Under the pieces are notes generated by a model. The model was not told the DNA's origin and ran no database searches. It was given only the letters and a program-made list of their open reading frames with translations. Below, in pieces: positions 34,593 through 43,115 of a DNA stretch of 57,009 bases. A program made the position numbers and the translations under genes. Source of the stretch: an uncultured Christensenella sp. (GTDB lineage Bacteria; Bacillota; Clostridia; Christensenellales; Borkfalkiaceae); NCBI GenBank assembly GCA_910577875.1, contig CAJTNY010000009.1, forward strand, positions 1 through 57,009. The letters run 5' to 3'. How positions within the stretch are numbered: position 1 is the first letter of the stretch; each line of letters begins with the position of its first letter.

Positions 34593-34611
34593 ACTTTGGC
34601 TTACAAAAAGA

Positions 34612-34635
34612 AAATCGGCTTGTAAAAGCCGATTT
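34612..34635 (-). terminator. Terminator after rlmD
   Basis: AAATCGGCTT and AAGCCGATTT arms followed by TTTTCTTTTT. Marks the right-hand end of the core genes. Confidence 0.75.
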
Positions 34636-34637
34636 CA

Positions 34638-36311
34638 TTATATAATTTCAAAATGCTTCAATGTTTCTTTTATCGCTTCCACCATTTTCGGTGTAGGGTG
34701 CGCTCTTGGTTTTTTCAATTCTTCGACGGCGTTGGGCGCATCATACATAGGCAAGCCTAAATCGCGCTTGACTTCGGCTATGTACGCCGTGTGGACTTTG
34801 AAGCCGTAAGTTTGTTCGATATAGTCTTGTATTTTCTTATAGGTTACTTTTTCTTTCGGCTTGCGGGCCTCGGTGCGTTCTTTAATTTTCTTTAACGAAA
34901 ACTGTCCCTCGTTCTCCCCGAATTCTACGTTGATGTTGATATGACTGTCGGGAATTTTTTTGGAAAGCACGACGAGCGTCTCGCACCATTTTGTTTGAGG
35001 GAACATATCGAAAGGAGTTACGCTCTCGATTTTATAATCCGAAACCGCGTTTTCCGATTTGACTAACGCGCCGCCGCTTTCCGTCAAAGTCCCGAGAATA
35101 AGCCCCAAATCGCGGGCAAGCGTCGCAGGATTGCAGGAAACAAGGACAACCTTGTCCGCTTTGCAATGCGAGATTGCGCGGACTACGCTCCTCTCCATTC
35201 CCTTTCTCGGCGGGTCACACACTATAATGCGGCGGCTACCTTCGGTAAGCGCGAAAACCCTGTCTATGTTTTCTTCGACCGCACCGCAGATATTGTGCAT
35301 TTTAATCTGCAAACCGTTAGCAAGAGCAAGCTCGTCTGCGCACCTCGAAGCTTCTTCGACTATTTCTATCCCGTAAGCTGATTTGCATTTTTTCGCGAGC
35401 ATCGCTGTCAGCATACCGCCTCCGCTGTACAAATCTATTGTAACCGCGTCCGCTTCGGCTTCTGCGAGAACGCTTTCGTACAGCTTTTCCCTCACATCGT
35501 CGTTCACCTGCAAAAAAGTATTTGCACCCGCTTTATATTTTATTCCGTTTTCTTCCGCTTCAAAAAAACCTTCGCCGCGGCATATTCTCCACTCTTTGCC
35601 GAAAATCACGTTCGTGTCCTCGGATTTTATATTCAATAAAAAAGTAAATTCGGAAAAATTCTTTTCAAGTTCTTTTATAAGCGGCTTAACATCGATTGAT
35701 TTTACCGCAACAAGCGCGAAAATAAATTTTCCCTTAATTTCGCGCACTACAATATGCCTTAAATATTTACCGTTTTCGCCTTTCGCAAAGGCATACGCCG
35801 CATCGAACACGTCTTTTGCCCAGTCCGACTGTATCGCGCAGATTTCAGTCGGTACTATTCTGTGACTGTGCCGCGCATAAAATCCGACCTGCGGATTCCC
35901 GTCGTTGCCGATATTAATCGGCAAAACAAGTTTGTTCCTGTAACCGTATTCTTTACCGCACTCAACGCAGTCGTTAACCCGCGTATATATGCCGCCTATT
36001 TTGTTTAAAGCGTTTAATACGGCGTCTCTTTTAAATTTAAGCTGTTCCGAATACCGCAGATGCTGCAAGTCGCACCCGCCGCATTTCATAAATACTGGAC
36101 ACATCGGTTTCGCCCGATAAGCGGACGGAGTTAATAATTCCGTAAGCTTGCCATACACTATGTTTCCCTTGACTTTAAGAGCCTTGAAACGAACTCTTTC
36201 TCCTACAAGACAAAAAGGCACGAACGCCGTCGTACCTCCGATTTTTATTATTCCCTCGCCGTCAGTTCCGAGCCCTTCGACGACACCTTCGTATTCGCAA
36301 TTCTTTTGCAT
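34638..36311 (-). CDS. rlmD: 23S rRNA (uracil-C5)-methyltransferase, RlmD type, with a C-terminal extension
   Basis: Methylates a 23S rRNA uridine (U1939-type), with SAM. 557 residues. N-terminal TRAM domain, [4Fe-4S] cysteines (CPVFMKCGGCDLQHL), SAM site with DLYSGGGMLTAML, and the catalytic block CDPPRKGMERSV with VSCNPATLARDL. After about residue 455 the usual enzyme ends, but about 100 more residues follow (EKVTYKKIQDYIEQTYGFKVHTAYIAEVKRDLGLPMYD...). The start overlaps the previous stop (TGATG), so coupled. Confidence 0.9.
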   Translation of the reverse strand: MQKNCEYEGVVEGLGTDGEGIIKIGGTTAFVPFCLVGERVRFKALKVKGNIVYGKLTELLTPSAYRAKPMCPVFMKCGGCDLQHLRYSEQLKFKRDAVLNALNKIGGIYTRVNDCVECGKEYGYRNKLVLPINIGNDGNPQVGFYARHSHRIVPTEICAIQSDWAKDVFDAAYAFAKGENGKYLRHIVVREIKGKFIFALVAVKSIDVKPLIKELEKNFSEFTFLLNIKSEDTNVIFGKEWRICRGEGFFEAEENGIKYKAGANTFLQVNDDVREKLYESVLAEAEADAVTIDLYSGGGMLTAMLAKKCKSAYGIEIVEEASRCADELALANGLQIKMHNICGAVEENIDRVFALTEGSRRIIVCDPPRKGMERSVVRAISHCKADKVVLVSCNPATLARDLGLILGTLTESGGALVKSENAVSDYKIESVTPFDMFPQTKWCETLVVLSKKIPDSHININVEFGENEGQFSLKKIKERTEARKPKEKVTYKKIQDYIEQTYGFKVHTAYIAEVKRDLGLPMYDAPNAVEELKKPRAHPTPKMVEAIKETLKHFEII

Positions 36312-36868
36312 CACTTTCTAATCCTGTATATAAGTTTGCCTACAATCATCTGCAATTTGAATATCAGATAATCATAAGGTAAAAATATCAACGTTCCGCC
36401 CGCAAAAATAATCCAGTAAATATATTTATTGACGAATTCATAGAACGCGTTATCCGCATTCAACCCGCCTAAAATTCCGCCGAATATAAGTATATAAGCC
36501 ACCCACAAAGTAAAATCGAACCAGACCGCCTTAACTGCGAGCGCAAGCCATTTATTGATATTGAAACGCAACTGCAACGCGTTTATAAGCGGGTGAAGTC
36601 CGAAGAACATAATAAACGGGACCAAATCCCAGAACCTCGCCGCCGCGCCCATTACGATTGCAAGAATTACCGTACCCGCGTAAGCTAAAAAACCACCAAG
36701 ATAAAACTGTTTCGACAGCGGAATCATCAGCGCCGTAATCCCGAACAAATAACCTGTCGCAAGCAGCACGTCGCTCCAAAACCCCAGCAACAGAAATATT
36801 ACCGCGACGGCGCAGGAAATTGCCGACAGCGCGATTTCAAACGAACGGGTGTATTTCCGTTTTCCCAC
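36311..36868 (-). CDS. Five- to six-helix membrane protein, 185 residues
   Basis: Hydrophobic throughout: about five membrane segments (for example SAISCAVAVIFLLLGFWSDVLL and FAYILIFGGILGG). No family recognised. GTG start with GGGGG. Its stop overlaps the rlmD start, so the two are co-translated. Confidence 0.65.
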   Translation of the reverse strand: MGKRKYTRSFEIALSAISCAVAVIFLLLGFWSDVLLATGYLFGITALMIPLSKQFYLGGFLAYAGTVILAIVMGAAARFWDLVPFIMFFGLHPLINALQLRFNINKWLALAVKAVWFDFTLWVAYILIFGGILGGLNADNAFYEFVNKYIYWIIFAGGTLIFLPYDYLIFKLQMIVGKLIYRIRK

Positions 36869-36883
36869 ATTTTCCCCCGAGCA

Positions 36884-37501
36884 TTAACGGCAACAAGCGT
36901 TACAAAGACAGTTGATGCACATATTGATATAACAGCACTCTATGCAGTTCGCACAGAAATTTCCGCCCATCTGATTATCATCCGCAGAGTTAACAGTCTG
37001 CCCCTGATAGACGCTTTGACTTGCGTTCGCAGAGTTCTGCGCATCGTAATTGATTTTATCGTTAAGTTTTTTATATGCTTCTTTATATTTCTCGTTTTCG
37101 GGTTCGAGCTGAATAGCGATTTCGAGCTGTTTTTTACTCTCGTTTATCCAGTTTTTACGGTAAAATATCACACTTTGAAGATAGTGCCAATTCCCACCGC
37201 GCTCGTTAAAGCCGTCGAGGACTCGCTGTGCTTCGGAATCGTTGCCCTGTTTTATCAGTTCTTCAACCCGAGCGAACGAACTTTCACTGTCTTCCGCCGC
37301 AGCATTTTCCGACAGTTCGCTCATTAAATCGTTATACGCAATTTCGATTTGCGTCAGCATTTTCGCAGCGTTATTTCCGATCTCGCCGTCCATAAACCGT
37401 TCTTCGAGATATTTTGCGCGCAGAGCGTCGTAAGCCGCTTTTACGTCTTCTTTGGTAGCGCCATCGCCGAGCCCGAAAAGTTCAAGATTTTTTTTATTCA
37501 T
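36884..37501 (-). CDS. J-domain-like protein with TPR and a cysteine-rich tail
   Basis: I start at ATG 37501 (AGGAG site), giving 205 residues. Residues 1-70 resemble a J-domain (LELFGLGDGATKEDVKAAYDALRAKYLEERF), residues 90-150 read as a TPR-like helical pair (LIKQGNDSEAQRVLDGFNERGGNWHYLQSVIFYRKN), and the last 28 residues have eight cysteines (CANCIECCYINMCINCLCNACC). No HPD motif is present, so it is not a functional DnaJ. The tail could bind metal or be a membrane-surface zinc-knuckle. Confidence 0.65.
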   Translation of the reverse strand: MNKKNLELFGLGDGATKEDVKAAYDALRAKYLEERFMDGEIGNNAAKMLTQIEIAYNDLMSELSENAAAEDSESSFARVEELIKQGNDSEAQRVLDGFNERGGNWHYLQSVIFYRKNWINESKKQLEIAIQLEPENEKYKEAYKKLNDKINYDAQNSANASQSVYQGQTVNSADDNQMGGNFCANCIECCYINMCINCLCNACCR

Positions 37502-37509
37502 AAATTCTC

Positions 37510-38358
37510 CTATTTTCCGCAATTGCATTTTAAAAGACTGCGTGTTTTTAAAGGTATCCCTCTTAAAATAATATTATCCGTCAAATCGTGATTAAATGCA
37601 AAATTAATTTTTGAAAGTCTTATCCGCATATCCGCGAACAGACTGTCGAAGATAAAAGTCAGTTCTTCTCTGTTTTGATTTACCGCGTCGGCTTTGCTTT
37701 TACAGCCGAACGCGTTAAAAATCACGTTATACCCGCCCCTTTTCACGTCTTTATTGTAGTCGTCTATCGCATCCGCGAGATACACCCATTTCCCCAAGTC
37801 GTAAAACAGCGCTTCGGTGTCGGCAGTCGAATATTCTCCGAGCGCATAGACGGAAAGCTCTTTCATCATAACCGCGGTAGGCTCGCAAGCCATATCTATA
37901 ACCGAACAGTTCTCGTTTTCGAGTTCTCTCTGCCGCTGCATCTGCGTGCTTATTATTTCAACGGCTTTTCCGTGCTTTTTTAAAGCGCGCTTCAACCCCT
38001 TTTTATAGAAGTGACGGAATATCCCTTTTTTGTCGCCGTCGGCTTTATCGTCACACAGTTTATAATATGCCAACGCGGTATTTACGCAACCGAGTAAAAC
38101 CGTTGTTTCATCCACCGACGCGATAGGTCTGCGTTTTATGACGTGTAAAACGCACCTCGCCTTTTTTATATTTACATCCTCGCATTTGATGTTGTGTATC
38201 AGAGCGGACATAAACGCCATATCGTAAGTCAAAGCCGTCCTCGCTCTTTGCCCGCATCCCGCGCCTATGCTTTTACACAAACCGCAGTACAATGCATTGT
38301 AGAGCGTTTCGTCTTTTTTAAACAAATACGGCGCGTCGGGCCGGATGTAACCGAACAT
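37510..38358 (-). CDS. DUF5685-family protein, 282 residues
   Basis: Characteristic start MFGYIRPDAPYLFKKDETLYNALYCGLCKSIG with a CxxC, followed by a mostly helical protein (LFYDLGKWVYLADAIDDYNKDVKRGGYN). Role unknown. Ribosome site GAGG. It lies 12 bases before the next gene and downstream of trpS, probably one unit. Confidence 0.75.
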   Translation of the reverse strand: MFGYIRPDAPYLFKKDETLYNALYCGLCKSIGAGCGQRARTALTYDMAFMSALIHNIKCEDVNIKKARCVLHVIKRRPIASVDETTVLLGCVNTALAYYKLCDDKADGDKKGIFRHFYKKGLKRALKKHGKAVEIISTQMQRQRELENENCSVIDMACEPTAVMMKELSVYALGEYSTADTEALFYDLGKWVYLADAIDDYNKDVKRGGYNVIFNAFGCKSKADAVNQNREELTFIFDSLFADMRIRLSKINFAFNHDLTDNIILRGIPLKTRSLLKCNCGK

Positions 38359-38369
38359 AAAACCTCGTT

Positions 38370-39368
38370 TTAAATTTGATAAAACCCTATTTTTTTGTAG
38401 ACTTTGTTCAATGTCTTGTTCGCGGTATACGACGCCCGCTCCGCGCCCGATTTTAAAACCCCGTCAAGATATGTCTTATCCGAAAGCAGTCTTGCCTGTT
38501 CGCTCTGTATAGGAGCAAGTTTGTCTGCGACCGCCTCTCCCACAGCAAGTTTGAATTCTCCATAACCTATACCTTCGAATTCTTTTTCCGCTTCCGGTAT
38601 AGTTTTATCCGAAAAAACGGAATAAATAGAAAGCAAATTACTGACGCCGACTTTATTTTCGGCATCGTACTTTATTTCGGAACCGCTGTCTGTAACGGCG
38701 CGTTTGAACTTGCGTATAACCGTGTCCCTGTCGTCTGTAAGGAAAACGGAAGAATTAGGATTCTCGGCTGATTTGGACATCTTTTTCGAAGGTTCCTGCA
38801 AATCGTTGATTTTCGCTCCGACCTTCATATAAATGCCTTCGGGAACGGTGAACGTAGGCGAAAATGTGTTATTGAACCTTTGAGCTATATCGCGCGTTAT
38901 TTCAAGATGCTGTTTCTGGTCAAGCCCGACAGGCACGAAACGAGCCTGATAGAGCAGAATATCCGCAGCCATAAGCACGGGATAATCCATAAGCCCCATA
39001 TTTATATTATCGGCGTGTTTACGGCTCTTATCCTTAAACTGCGTCATTCTTTCCATTTCGCCGACGTAGGTAAAAGTATTCAAAACCCAGCAAAGCTGAG
39101 AATGGGCGGGAACGTGCGACTGAACGTACAGCACGCATTTCTCGGGGTCAATGCCGCAGGCTATATAAAGCGCGGCAAGCGCGGCGGTTTTATGACGAAG
39201 CTCCGCAGGATTCTGTCTTACGGTTATCGCGTGCTGATTCGCTATCGCGTAATAGCAGTCGTAATCGTTTTGCAATTCAACGAAATTTTTAACCGCGCCG
39301 AGATAATTTCCTATTGTCAGATTATTCGTCGGCTGAACCGCCGAATACAAATTTCTGTTTTCTTCCAT
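38370..39368 (-). CDS. trpS: Tryptophanyl-tRNA synthetase
   Basis: Charges tRNA-Trp. Class I enzyme, 332 residues: PTNNLTIGNYLGA (the HIGH-type motif) near the N-terminus and KKMSKSAENPNSS (KMSKS). I start at ATG 39368, matching MEENRNLYSAVQPT, with a GGAG 13 bases upstream; a TTG further up is an alternative. No T-box leader is present in the short upstream gap. Confidence 0.95.
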   Translation of the reverse strand: MEENRNLYSAVQPTNNLTIGNYLGAVKNFVELQNDYDCYYAIANQHAITVRQNPAELRHKTAALAALYIACGIDPEKCVLYVQSHVPAHSQLCWVLNTFTYVGEMERMTQFKDKSRKHADNINMGLMDYPVLMAADILLYQARFVPVGLDQKQHLEITRDIAQRFNNTFSPTFTVPEGIYMKVGAKINDLQEPSKKMSKSAENPNSSVFLTDDRDTVIRKFKRAVTDSGSEIKYDAENKVGVSNLLSIYSVFSDKTIPEAEKEFEGIGYGEFKLAVGEAVADKLAPIQSEQARLLSDKTYLDGVLKSGAERASYTANKTLNKVYKKIGFYQI

Positions 39369-39391
39369 ATTCTGTAAATTACTCCATATCA

Positions 39392-39420
39392 ATCATACCA
39401 CAAGCACGCCGAAATTGCAA
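39392..39420 (-). promoter_or_regulatory. Promoter of trpS
   Basis: TTGCAA (39415-39420), 17-base spacer, TATGAT (39392-39397). The leader to the ATG is short (about 20 bases). Confidence 0.55.
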
Positions 39421-39483
39421 AGAAAATTTTGTCGATTAATAGTTATTCACGAAACTTAACAAGTATTTACACTCAATGTTCAC

Positions 39484-39518
39484 AATCGCCGCGCGCAAAA
39501 AATTTGCGTGCGGCGATT
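39484..39518 (-). terminator. GC-rich hairpin after thrC
   Basis: AATCGCCGC...GCGGCGATT with an inner GCAAA/TTTGC pairing. No T-run, so weak as an intrinsic terminator. Confidence 0.5.
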
Positions 39519-39528
39519 AACGTTTCTA

Positions 39529-41013
39529 TCAATTTTTTACGAAAGCGAGAACTTCGTCGAAAAGTTTTTTTCTGTCTGCCGTTTTACCGAAACGGACGGG
39601 CTTGTCGCGCAGTTCCTTCAAACACTTAGGCACAGCCATTGCGGTCGCGGCGTGAAGACGCTTAACCCCTTTGAAACTGTCTTTAACATCGTTGCCCGTA
39701 ACTGCGTACAACACGTCCTGAGGGAACTTATAAGGATTTGCCGTGGAAACGATAACCATCTTGGTTTCGTCCTTTTTATTCTTTTCGAACCAGTCGACCG
39801 CGACTTTCATCGCGCAACCAGTATGGGTATCCATAGTATAACCAGTATCAACAAACACGTCGTACATAGCCTCTACGCAAGCTTCCTCGTCGGCAAAACC
39901 GCCGTCGAAAGTTTCGGCTATTTTCAATCTTTCTTCTTCCGTTATCTCGTATTTTCCGTCTTTTTTGAGTTCCGCCATTCTCTTAGCCGTAAGCTTGGCG
40001 TCCCTCCCTGAAATCTCGAAAATCAGTCTTTCGAGATTGGAAGATATAAGTATGTCCATAGACGGCGAAGTGGTCTTATAAAACTCACGGTGAATATCGT
40101 AAACTCCCGTCTGTAAAAAGTCCGTAAGAACTTTGTTGAGGTTGGAAGCACAGTGAAGCCGTCTTATTGGCAATCCCATCTTCTTAGCGTAATAAGCCGC
40201 GAGTATGTTGCCGAAATTTCCCGTAGGCACTGTAAAATCAATTTCCTCGCCCTGTTCGATTTGATTGGACGAAACCAAATCCAGATAAGCCGAGAAATAA
40301 TAAGCTATCTGCGGCGCTAACCTGCCGAAGTTAATAGAATTCGCAGAAGACAGCAAAACGTTATTTTCGGCAAGAATTTTATTATATTCTACACTTGAAA
40401 AAATTTCTTTTACCGCAGTCTGGCAATCGTCGAAATTTCCCTTTACGGCAACAACGCCGACGTTTTTGCCTTCCTGCGTGCACATTTGGAGCTTTTGCAT
40501 CTTGGAAACGCCGTCATTTGGATAAAACACCATAATTTTTATTCCGTCGGCGTCTTTAAAGCCTTCGAGCGCGGCTTTGCCCGTATCGCCCGAAGTTGCT
40601 ACAAGCACGAGTATCTCCTGCGTTATCCCGCACAAATCGCAACCCTTTCTCAAAAGATAAGGCAGAACTGTCAAAGCCATATCCTTGAAAGCGCACGTTG
40701 GACCGTGGAACAGTTCGAGTATGTAAACGCCGTCGTCGAGACGGACAAGAGGCGCGGGATCGCTTCCTTCGAATTTTGCATAAGCAGCTTCGCAAGCAGA
40801 CAGCAATTCTTTCTCATCGTATTCGTCGAGATATTTGATAAGTATCTTCGTAGCGCGTTCGGGATAGCTCATACCCAACATTTCCACGAATTCTTCCGCG
40901 GTAACTTCAGGAAATTTTTCGGGAACAAATAAACCGCCGTTTGCCGATAATCCCTGAACGATAGCCTTTGCTCCCGTTACTTTTTCTCCGCCTCTCGTGC
41001 TGATAAATTTCAT
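39529..41013 (-). CDS. thrC: Threonine synthase
   Basis: Makes threonine from phosphohomoserine; PLP enzyme. About 494 residues. Lysine motif HGPTCAFKDMAL, followed by VATSGDTGKAALEGFKD and NFGNILAAYYAK. Start taken at ATG 41013 (MKFISTRGG; AGAGG site), not the longer frame. The full length of the class is present. Confidence 0.95.
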   Translation of the reverse strand: MKFISTRGGEKVTGAKAIVQGLSANGGLFVPEKFPEVTAEEFVEMLGMSYPERATKILIKYLDEYDEKELLSACEAAYAKFEGSDPAPLVRLDDGVYILELFHGPTCAFKDMALTVLPYLLRKGCDLCGITQEILVLVATSGDTGKAALEGFKDADGIKIMVFYPNDGVSKMQKLQMCTQEGKNVGVVAVKGNFDDCQTAVKEIFSSVEYNKILAENNVLLSSANSINFGRLAPQIAYYFSAYLDLVSSNQIEQGEEIDFTVPTGNFGNILAAYYAKKMGLPIRRLHCASNLNKVLTDFLQTGVYDIHREFYKTTSPSMDILISSNLERLIFEISGRDAKLTAKRMAELKKDGKYEITEEERLKIAETFDGGFADEEACVEAMYDVFVDTGYTMDTHTGCAMKVAVDWFEKNKKDETKMVIVSTANPYKFPQDVLYAVTGNDVKDSFKGVKRLHAATAMAVPKCLKELRDKPVRFGKTADRKKLFDEVLAFVKN

Positions 41014-41038
41014 TTTAACGTCCTCTGATTTAAAATTA

Positions 41039-41071
41039 AAAGGCAACGCAAAAATAATTTGCGCTGCCTTT
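41039..41071 (-). terminator. Terminator after the P-loop gene
   Basis: AAGGCA-CGCAAA and TTTGCG-TGCCTT arms, ending TTTTAAT on the minus strand. Lies 25 bases before thrC. Confidence 0.7.
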
Positions 41072-41090
41072 TTTTAAATATGCTTAATTT

Positions 41091-41498
41091 TTACGCGTAT
41101 TTAGCAACGAAATCGGGCAAATCCTCTTTCGCACAGCTACAAGTGATAGTTATAATTATTCCGTTGTCGTTGGAAATCTTTTCGAGCATATAGAATATGC
41201 CCGCAAGGTCTTTAAGCTCCTTACCCGCAATACGGGCAATTCCGTCTATGTAAATAAATTCGTGGTCGCTGTTGCACGCCGCTACGCCTTTAACGAAACC
41301 GCAAAGCGAATCTTCTCCCGCAATAGCCCAATCCTTTACGTCTATGAAACGAACCTCACGCGAAAGGTCGTACATATATCTCTTGGTATCGGTTATAAAT
41401 ACGCTCAAACCCTTAGCTTTCTGCGCTTCAGAGTTCGCTGCGTCAATAAGCTGTTTTGTTTTGCCTGCGCCTTTGGGTCCGTATACGAGTTTAATCAT
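41091..41498 (-). CDS. Small P-loop ATPase/GTPase-like protein, 135 residues
   Basis: N-terminal Walker A GPKGAGKTKQLID and a Walker-B-like EFIYIDGIAR. Other features are few; similar small clostridial proteins are often mislabelled as twitching motility. Function unknown. GGAGG ribosome site, own promoter, own terminator. Confidence 0.7.
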   Translation of the reverse strand: MIKLVYGPKGAGKTKQLIDAANSEAQKAKGLSVFITDTKRYMYDLSREVRFIDVKDWAIAGEDSLCGFVKGVAACNSDHEFIYIDGIARIAGKELKDLAGIFYMLEKISNDNGIIITITCSCAKEDLPDFVAKYA

Positions 41499-41540
41499 TG
41501 AAAATCCTCCTTATTTCTATGGATACTTTATGTGTATTCT

Positions 41541-41569
41541 ATTCTACCAAGAAACATCGAGAATTTCAA
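41541..41569 (-). promoter_or_regulatory. Promoter of the P-loop gene
   Basis: TTGAAA (41564-41569), 17-base spacer, TAGAAT (41541-41546). Confidence 0.6.
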
Positions 41570-41601
41570 TACCTTTTTTAAAATTTTTTTATTTTTTTTA
41601 T

Positions 41602-42813
41602 TTACGGCCTGTTCGTGCATTCCTTCGCAAATTCGGCGATCGCGTCAAGACCCGTGCACATATCCTCTTCCGACAGCGCGTAAGAAAGTCTGACGGCATC
41701 GTCGTCGCCGAAACAAACCCCGGGAGTCGCCGCCACTTTTTTATATGTCAGAAGCATATCGGCAACGTCCATACTGCCGTGAATTTTTTTACCGTCGTAA
41801 TACTTACCGTAGAGATTGTCGCAAAGCAACATTACATAGAATGCGCCGTCGGGTTTTACATAATCTAGCCCGAGAGGTTTCATAGCGTCAAGCTTTTTAA
41901 GCATTAATTCGCGACGTTTACCGAAAGCTTTCAACATATCGCTCATAGGTTCCGAATCGCCCTGCAAAGCCGCGATTGCGGCATACTGAGTCATAGTATT
42001 TACGTTGGAAGTTGAGTGACTCTGAAATGATGAAATTGCTTTCGCAAGTTTTTCCGAACACGCGAGATAACCCAGACGCCAGCCCGTCATCGCATAAGAT
42101 TTCGAAACACCGTTTATGACAATCGTGTTTTCTTTCATCTTAGCCGAACAGTTGGCAATGGAAAAATGCGTTTCTCCGCCGTAAATGAGTTTTTCGTAAA
42201 TCTCATCGGAAAGCACGGTCAAATCATATTCCTCGCACACCTCCGCTATAGCGCGTATCTCTTCCTCGGTATACACCGCGCCCGTAGGGTTACAGGGGCT
42301 GTTGAAAATAAGCATTTTCGTTCGGGGCGTAATCATATTTTCAATCTGAGCCGCGGTCACTTTATATCCGTGGCGAGCGGTGGCCATAACGTATACCGGC
42401 ACCCCTCCGCAGCTTTTTACGACTTCGGGATATGTCAACCAGTAAGGTTTAGGAATAAGCACTTCGTCGCCCGGATTTATCGTTGCGAATATTGCGTTGA
42501 AAATAGAGTGTTTCGCACCGTTTGAAACGATTATCTGCGAAGCATCGTATTCGAGATTATTGTCAACTTTCAGCTTTTTTACTATTGCTTTTTTAAGTTT
42601 CGGCAGTCCCGCCGCCGCAACATATTTGGTATATCCCGCGTCAAGCGCATCCTTAGCCGCCTGCACGATATGTGCGGGAGTGTTGAAGTCGGGTTCACCG
42701 ACTCCGAAATTAATTACACGTTCGCCTGCGGCTTTCAACTCGTTAGCCTTAGCAGAAATAGCGAGCGTCATACTCGGCGCAATCGCCGAAACTCTTTCCG
42801 ATATTTTAATCAT
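41602..42813 (-). CDS. Aspartate-type aminotransferase, PLP-dependent (class I)
   Basis: 403 residues. Fold type I: KKAIVKKLK, NPCNPTGAVYTEEEI, and the PLP-lysine motif NGVSKSYAMTGWRLGY, then SHSTSNVNTMTQYA. The subgroup looks like bacterial AspB-type enzymes, which transfer from aspartate to 2-oxoglutarate; the donor is inferred. Good promoter and AGGAG site. Confidence 0.9.
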   Translation of the reverse strand: MIKISERVSAIAPSMTLAISAKANELKAAGERVINFGVGEPDFNTPAHIVQAAKDALDAGYTKYVAAAGLPKLKKAIVKKLKVDNNLEYDASQIIVSNGAKHSIFNAIFATINPGDEVLIPKPYWLTYPEVVKSCGGVPVYVMATARHGYKVTAAQIENMITPRTKMLIFNSPCNPTGAVYTEEEIRAIAEVCEEYDLTVLSDEIYEKLIYGGETHFSIANCSAKMKENTIVINGVSKSYAMTGWRLGYLACSEKLAKAISSFQSHSTSNVNTMTQYAAIAALQGDSEPMSDMLKAFGKRRELMLKKLDAMKPLGLDYVKPDGAFYVMLLCDNLYGKYYDGKKIHGSMDVADMLLTYKKVAATPGVCFGDDDAVRLSYALSEEDMCTGLDAIAEFAKECTNRP

Positions 42814-42851
42814 TTGACAAATTCTCCTGTGTTAATACGCTTTCGTTTATA

Positions 42852-42880
42852 ATTATACATAAATTCGCGCTGCTTTGCAA
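42852..42880 (-). promoter_or_regulatory. Promoter of the aminotransferase gene
   Basis: TTGCAA (42875-42880), 17-base spacer, TATAAT (42852-42857). Confidence 0.65.
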
Positions 42881-42917
42881 TTATTTAAATTAAGAAACTT
42901 AAACAGTCTTGCAAAAA

Positions 42918-42948
42918 TAAATACTCCGCGTTCTGAGAGCGGAGTATT
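42918..42948 (-). terminator. Terminator of the feo operon
   Basis: Perfect AAATACTCCGC and GCGGAGTATTT arms, followed by ATTTTTG. Just beyond the last feo gene. Confidence 0.8.
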
Positions 42949-42952
42949 TATT

Positions 42953-43114
42953 TTATTTATGATTTTTATTACAAGAGGCACAATCGCAGCAATTTCCGCA
43001 ACCGCAGTCGCAACCGCTTTTTCCGTGCTTTATTTTTCTGTATATCAGCCAGCATAAAATGCCGGCAACCGCAACAGATACTATTACTATAATTGCAATA
43101 TCCAAACCATTCAT
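42953..43114 (-). CDS. FeoB-associated Cys-rich membrane protein, 53 residues
   Basis: Too short for most gene callers. An N-terminal membrane segment (DIAIIVIVSVAVAGILCWLIY) is followed by a cysteine-rich tail (GCDCGCGNCCDCASC). It starts right after feoB (one base between stop and ATG region) with an AGGAG site. Members of this family sit behind feoB in many Firmicutes and may help iron transfer; role unproven. Confidence 0.85.
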   Translation of the reverse strand: MNGLDIAIIVIVSVAVAGILCWLIYRKIKHGKSGCDCGCGNCCDCASCNKNHK

Positions 43115-43115
43115 A

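Larger units (their letters stand above)
18704..34600. mobile_element. Integrative/mobilizable defence island, about 15.9 kb
   Basis: Bounded by housekeeping-type genes (Gfo/Idh at left, rlmD at right). It contains a serine recombinase at one end, a MobL-like relaxase, a KilA-N protein, sigma-like genes, a type I restriction-modification operon and a TIR/membrane pair. A serine recombinase at one extremity and a relaxase but no conjugation apparatus suggest a mobilizable rather than self-transmissible element. Exact ends are not proven; a 10-base direct repeat ATAATTTCAA lies at about 18700-18709 and 34643-34652. Confidence 0.75.

Noticed and set aside
39369..39480. T-box riboswitch for trpS
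   Set aside because: The leader is only about 20 bases and has no T-box sequence or specifier loop.
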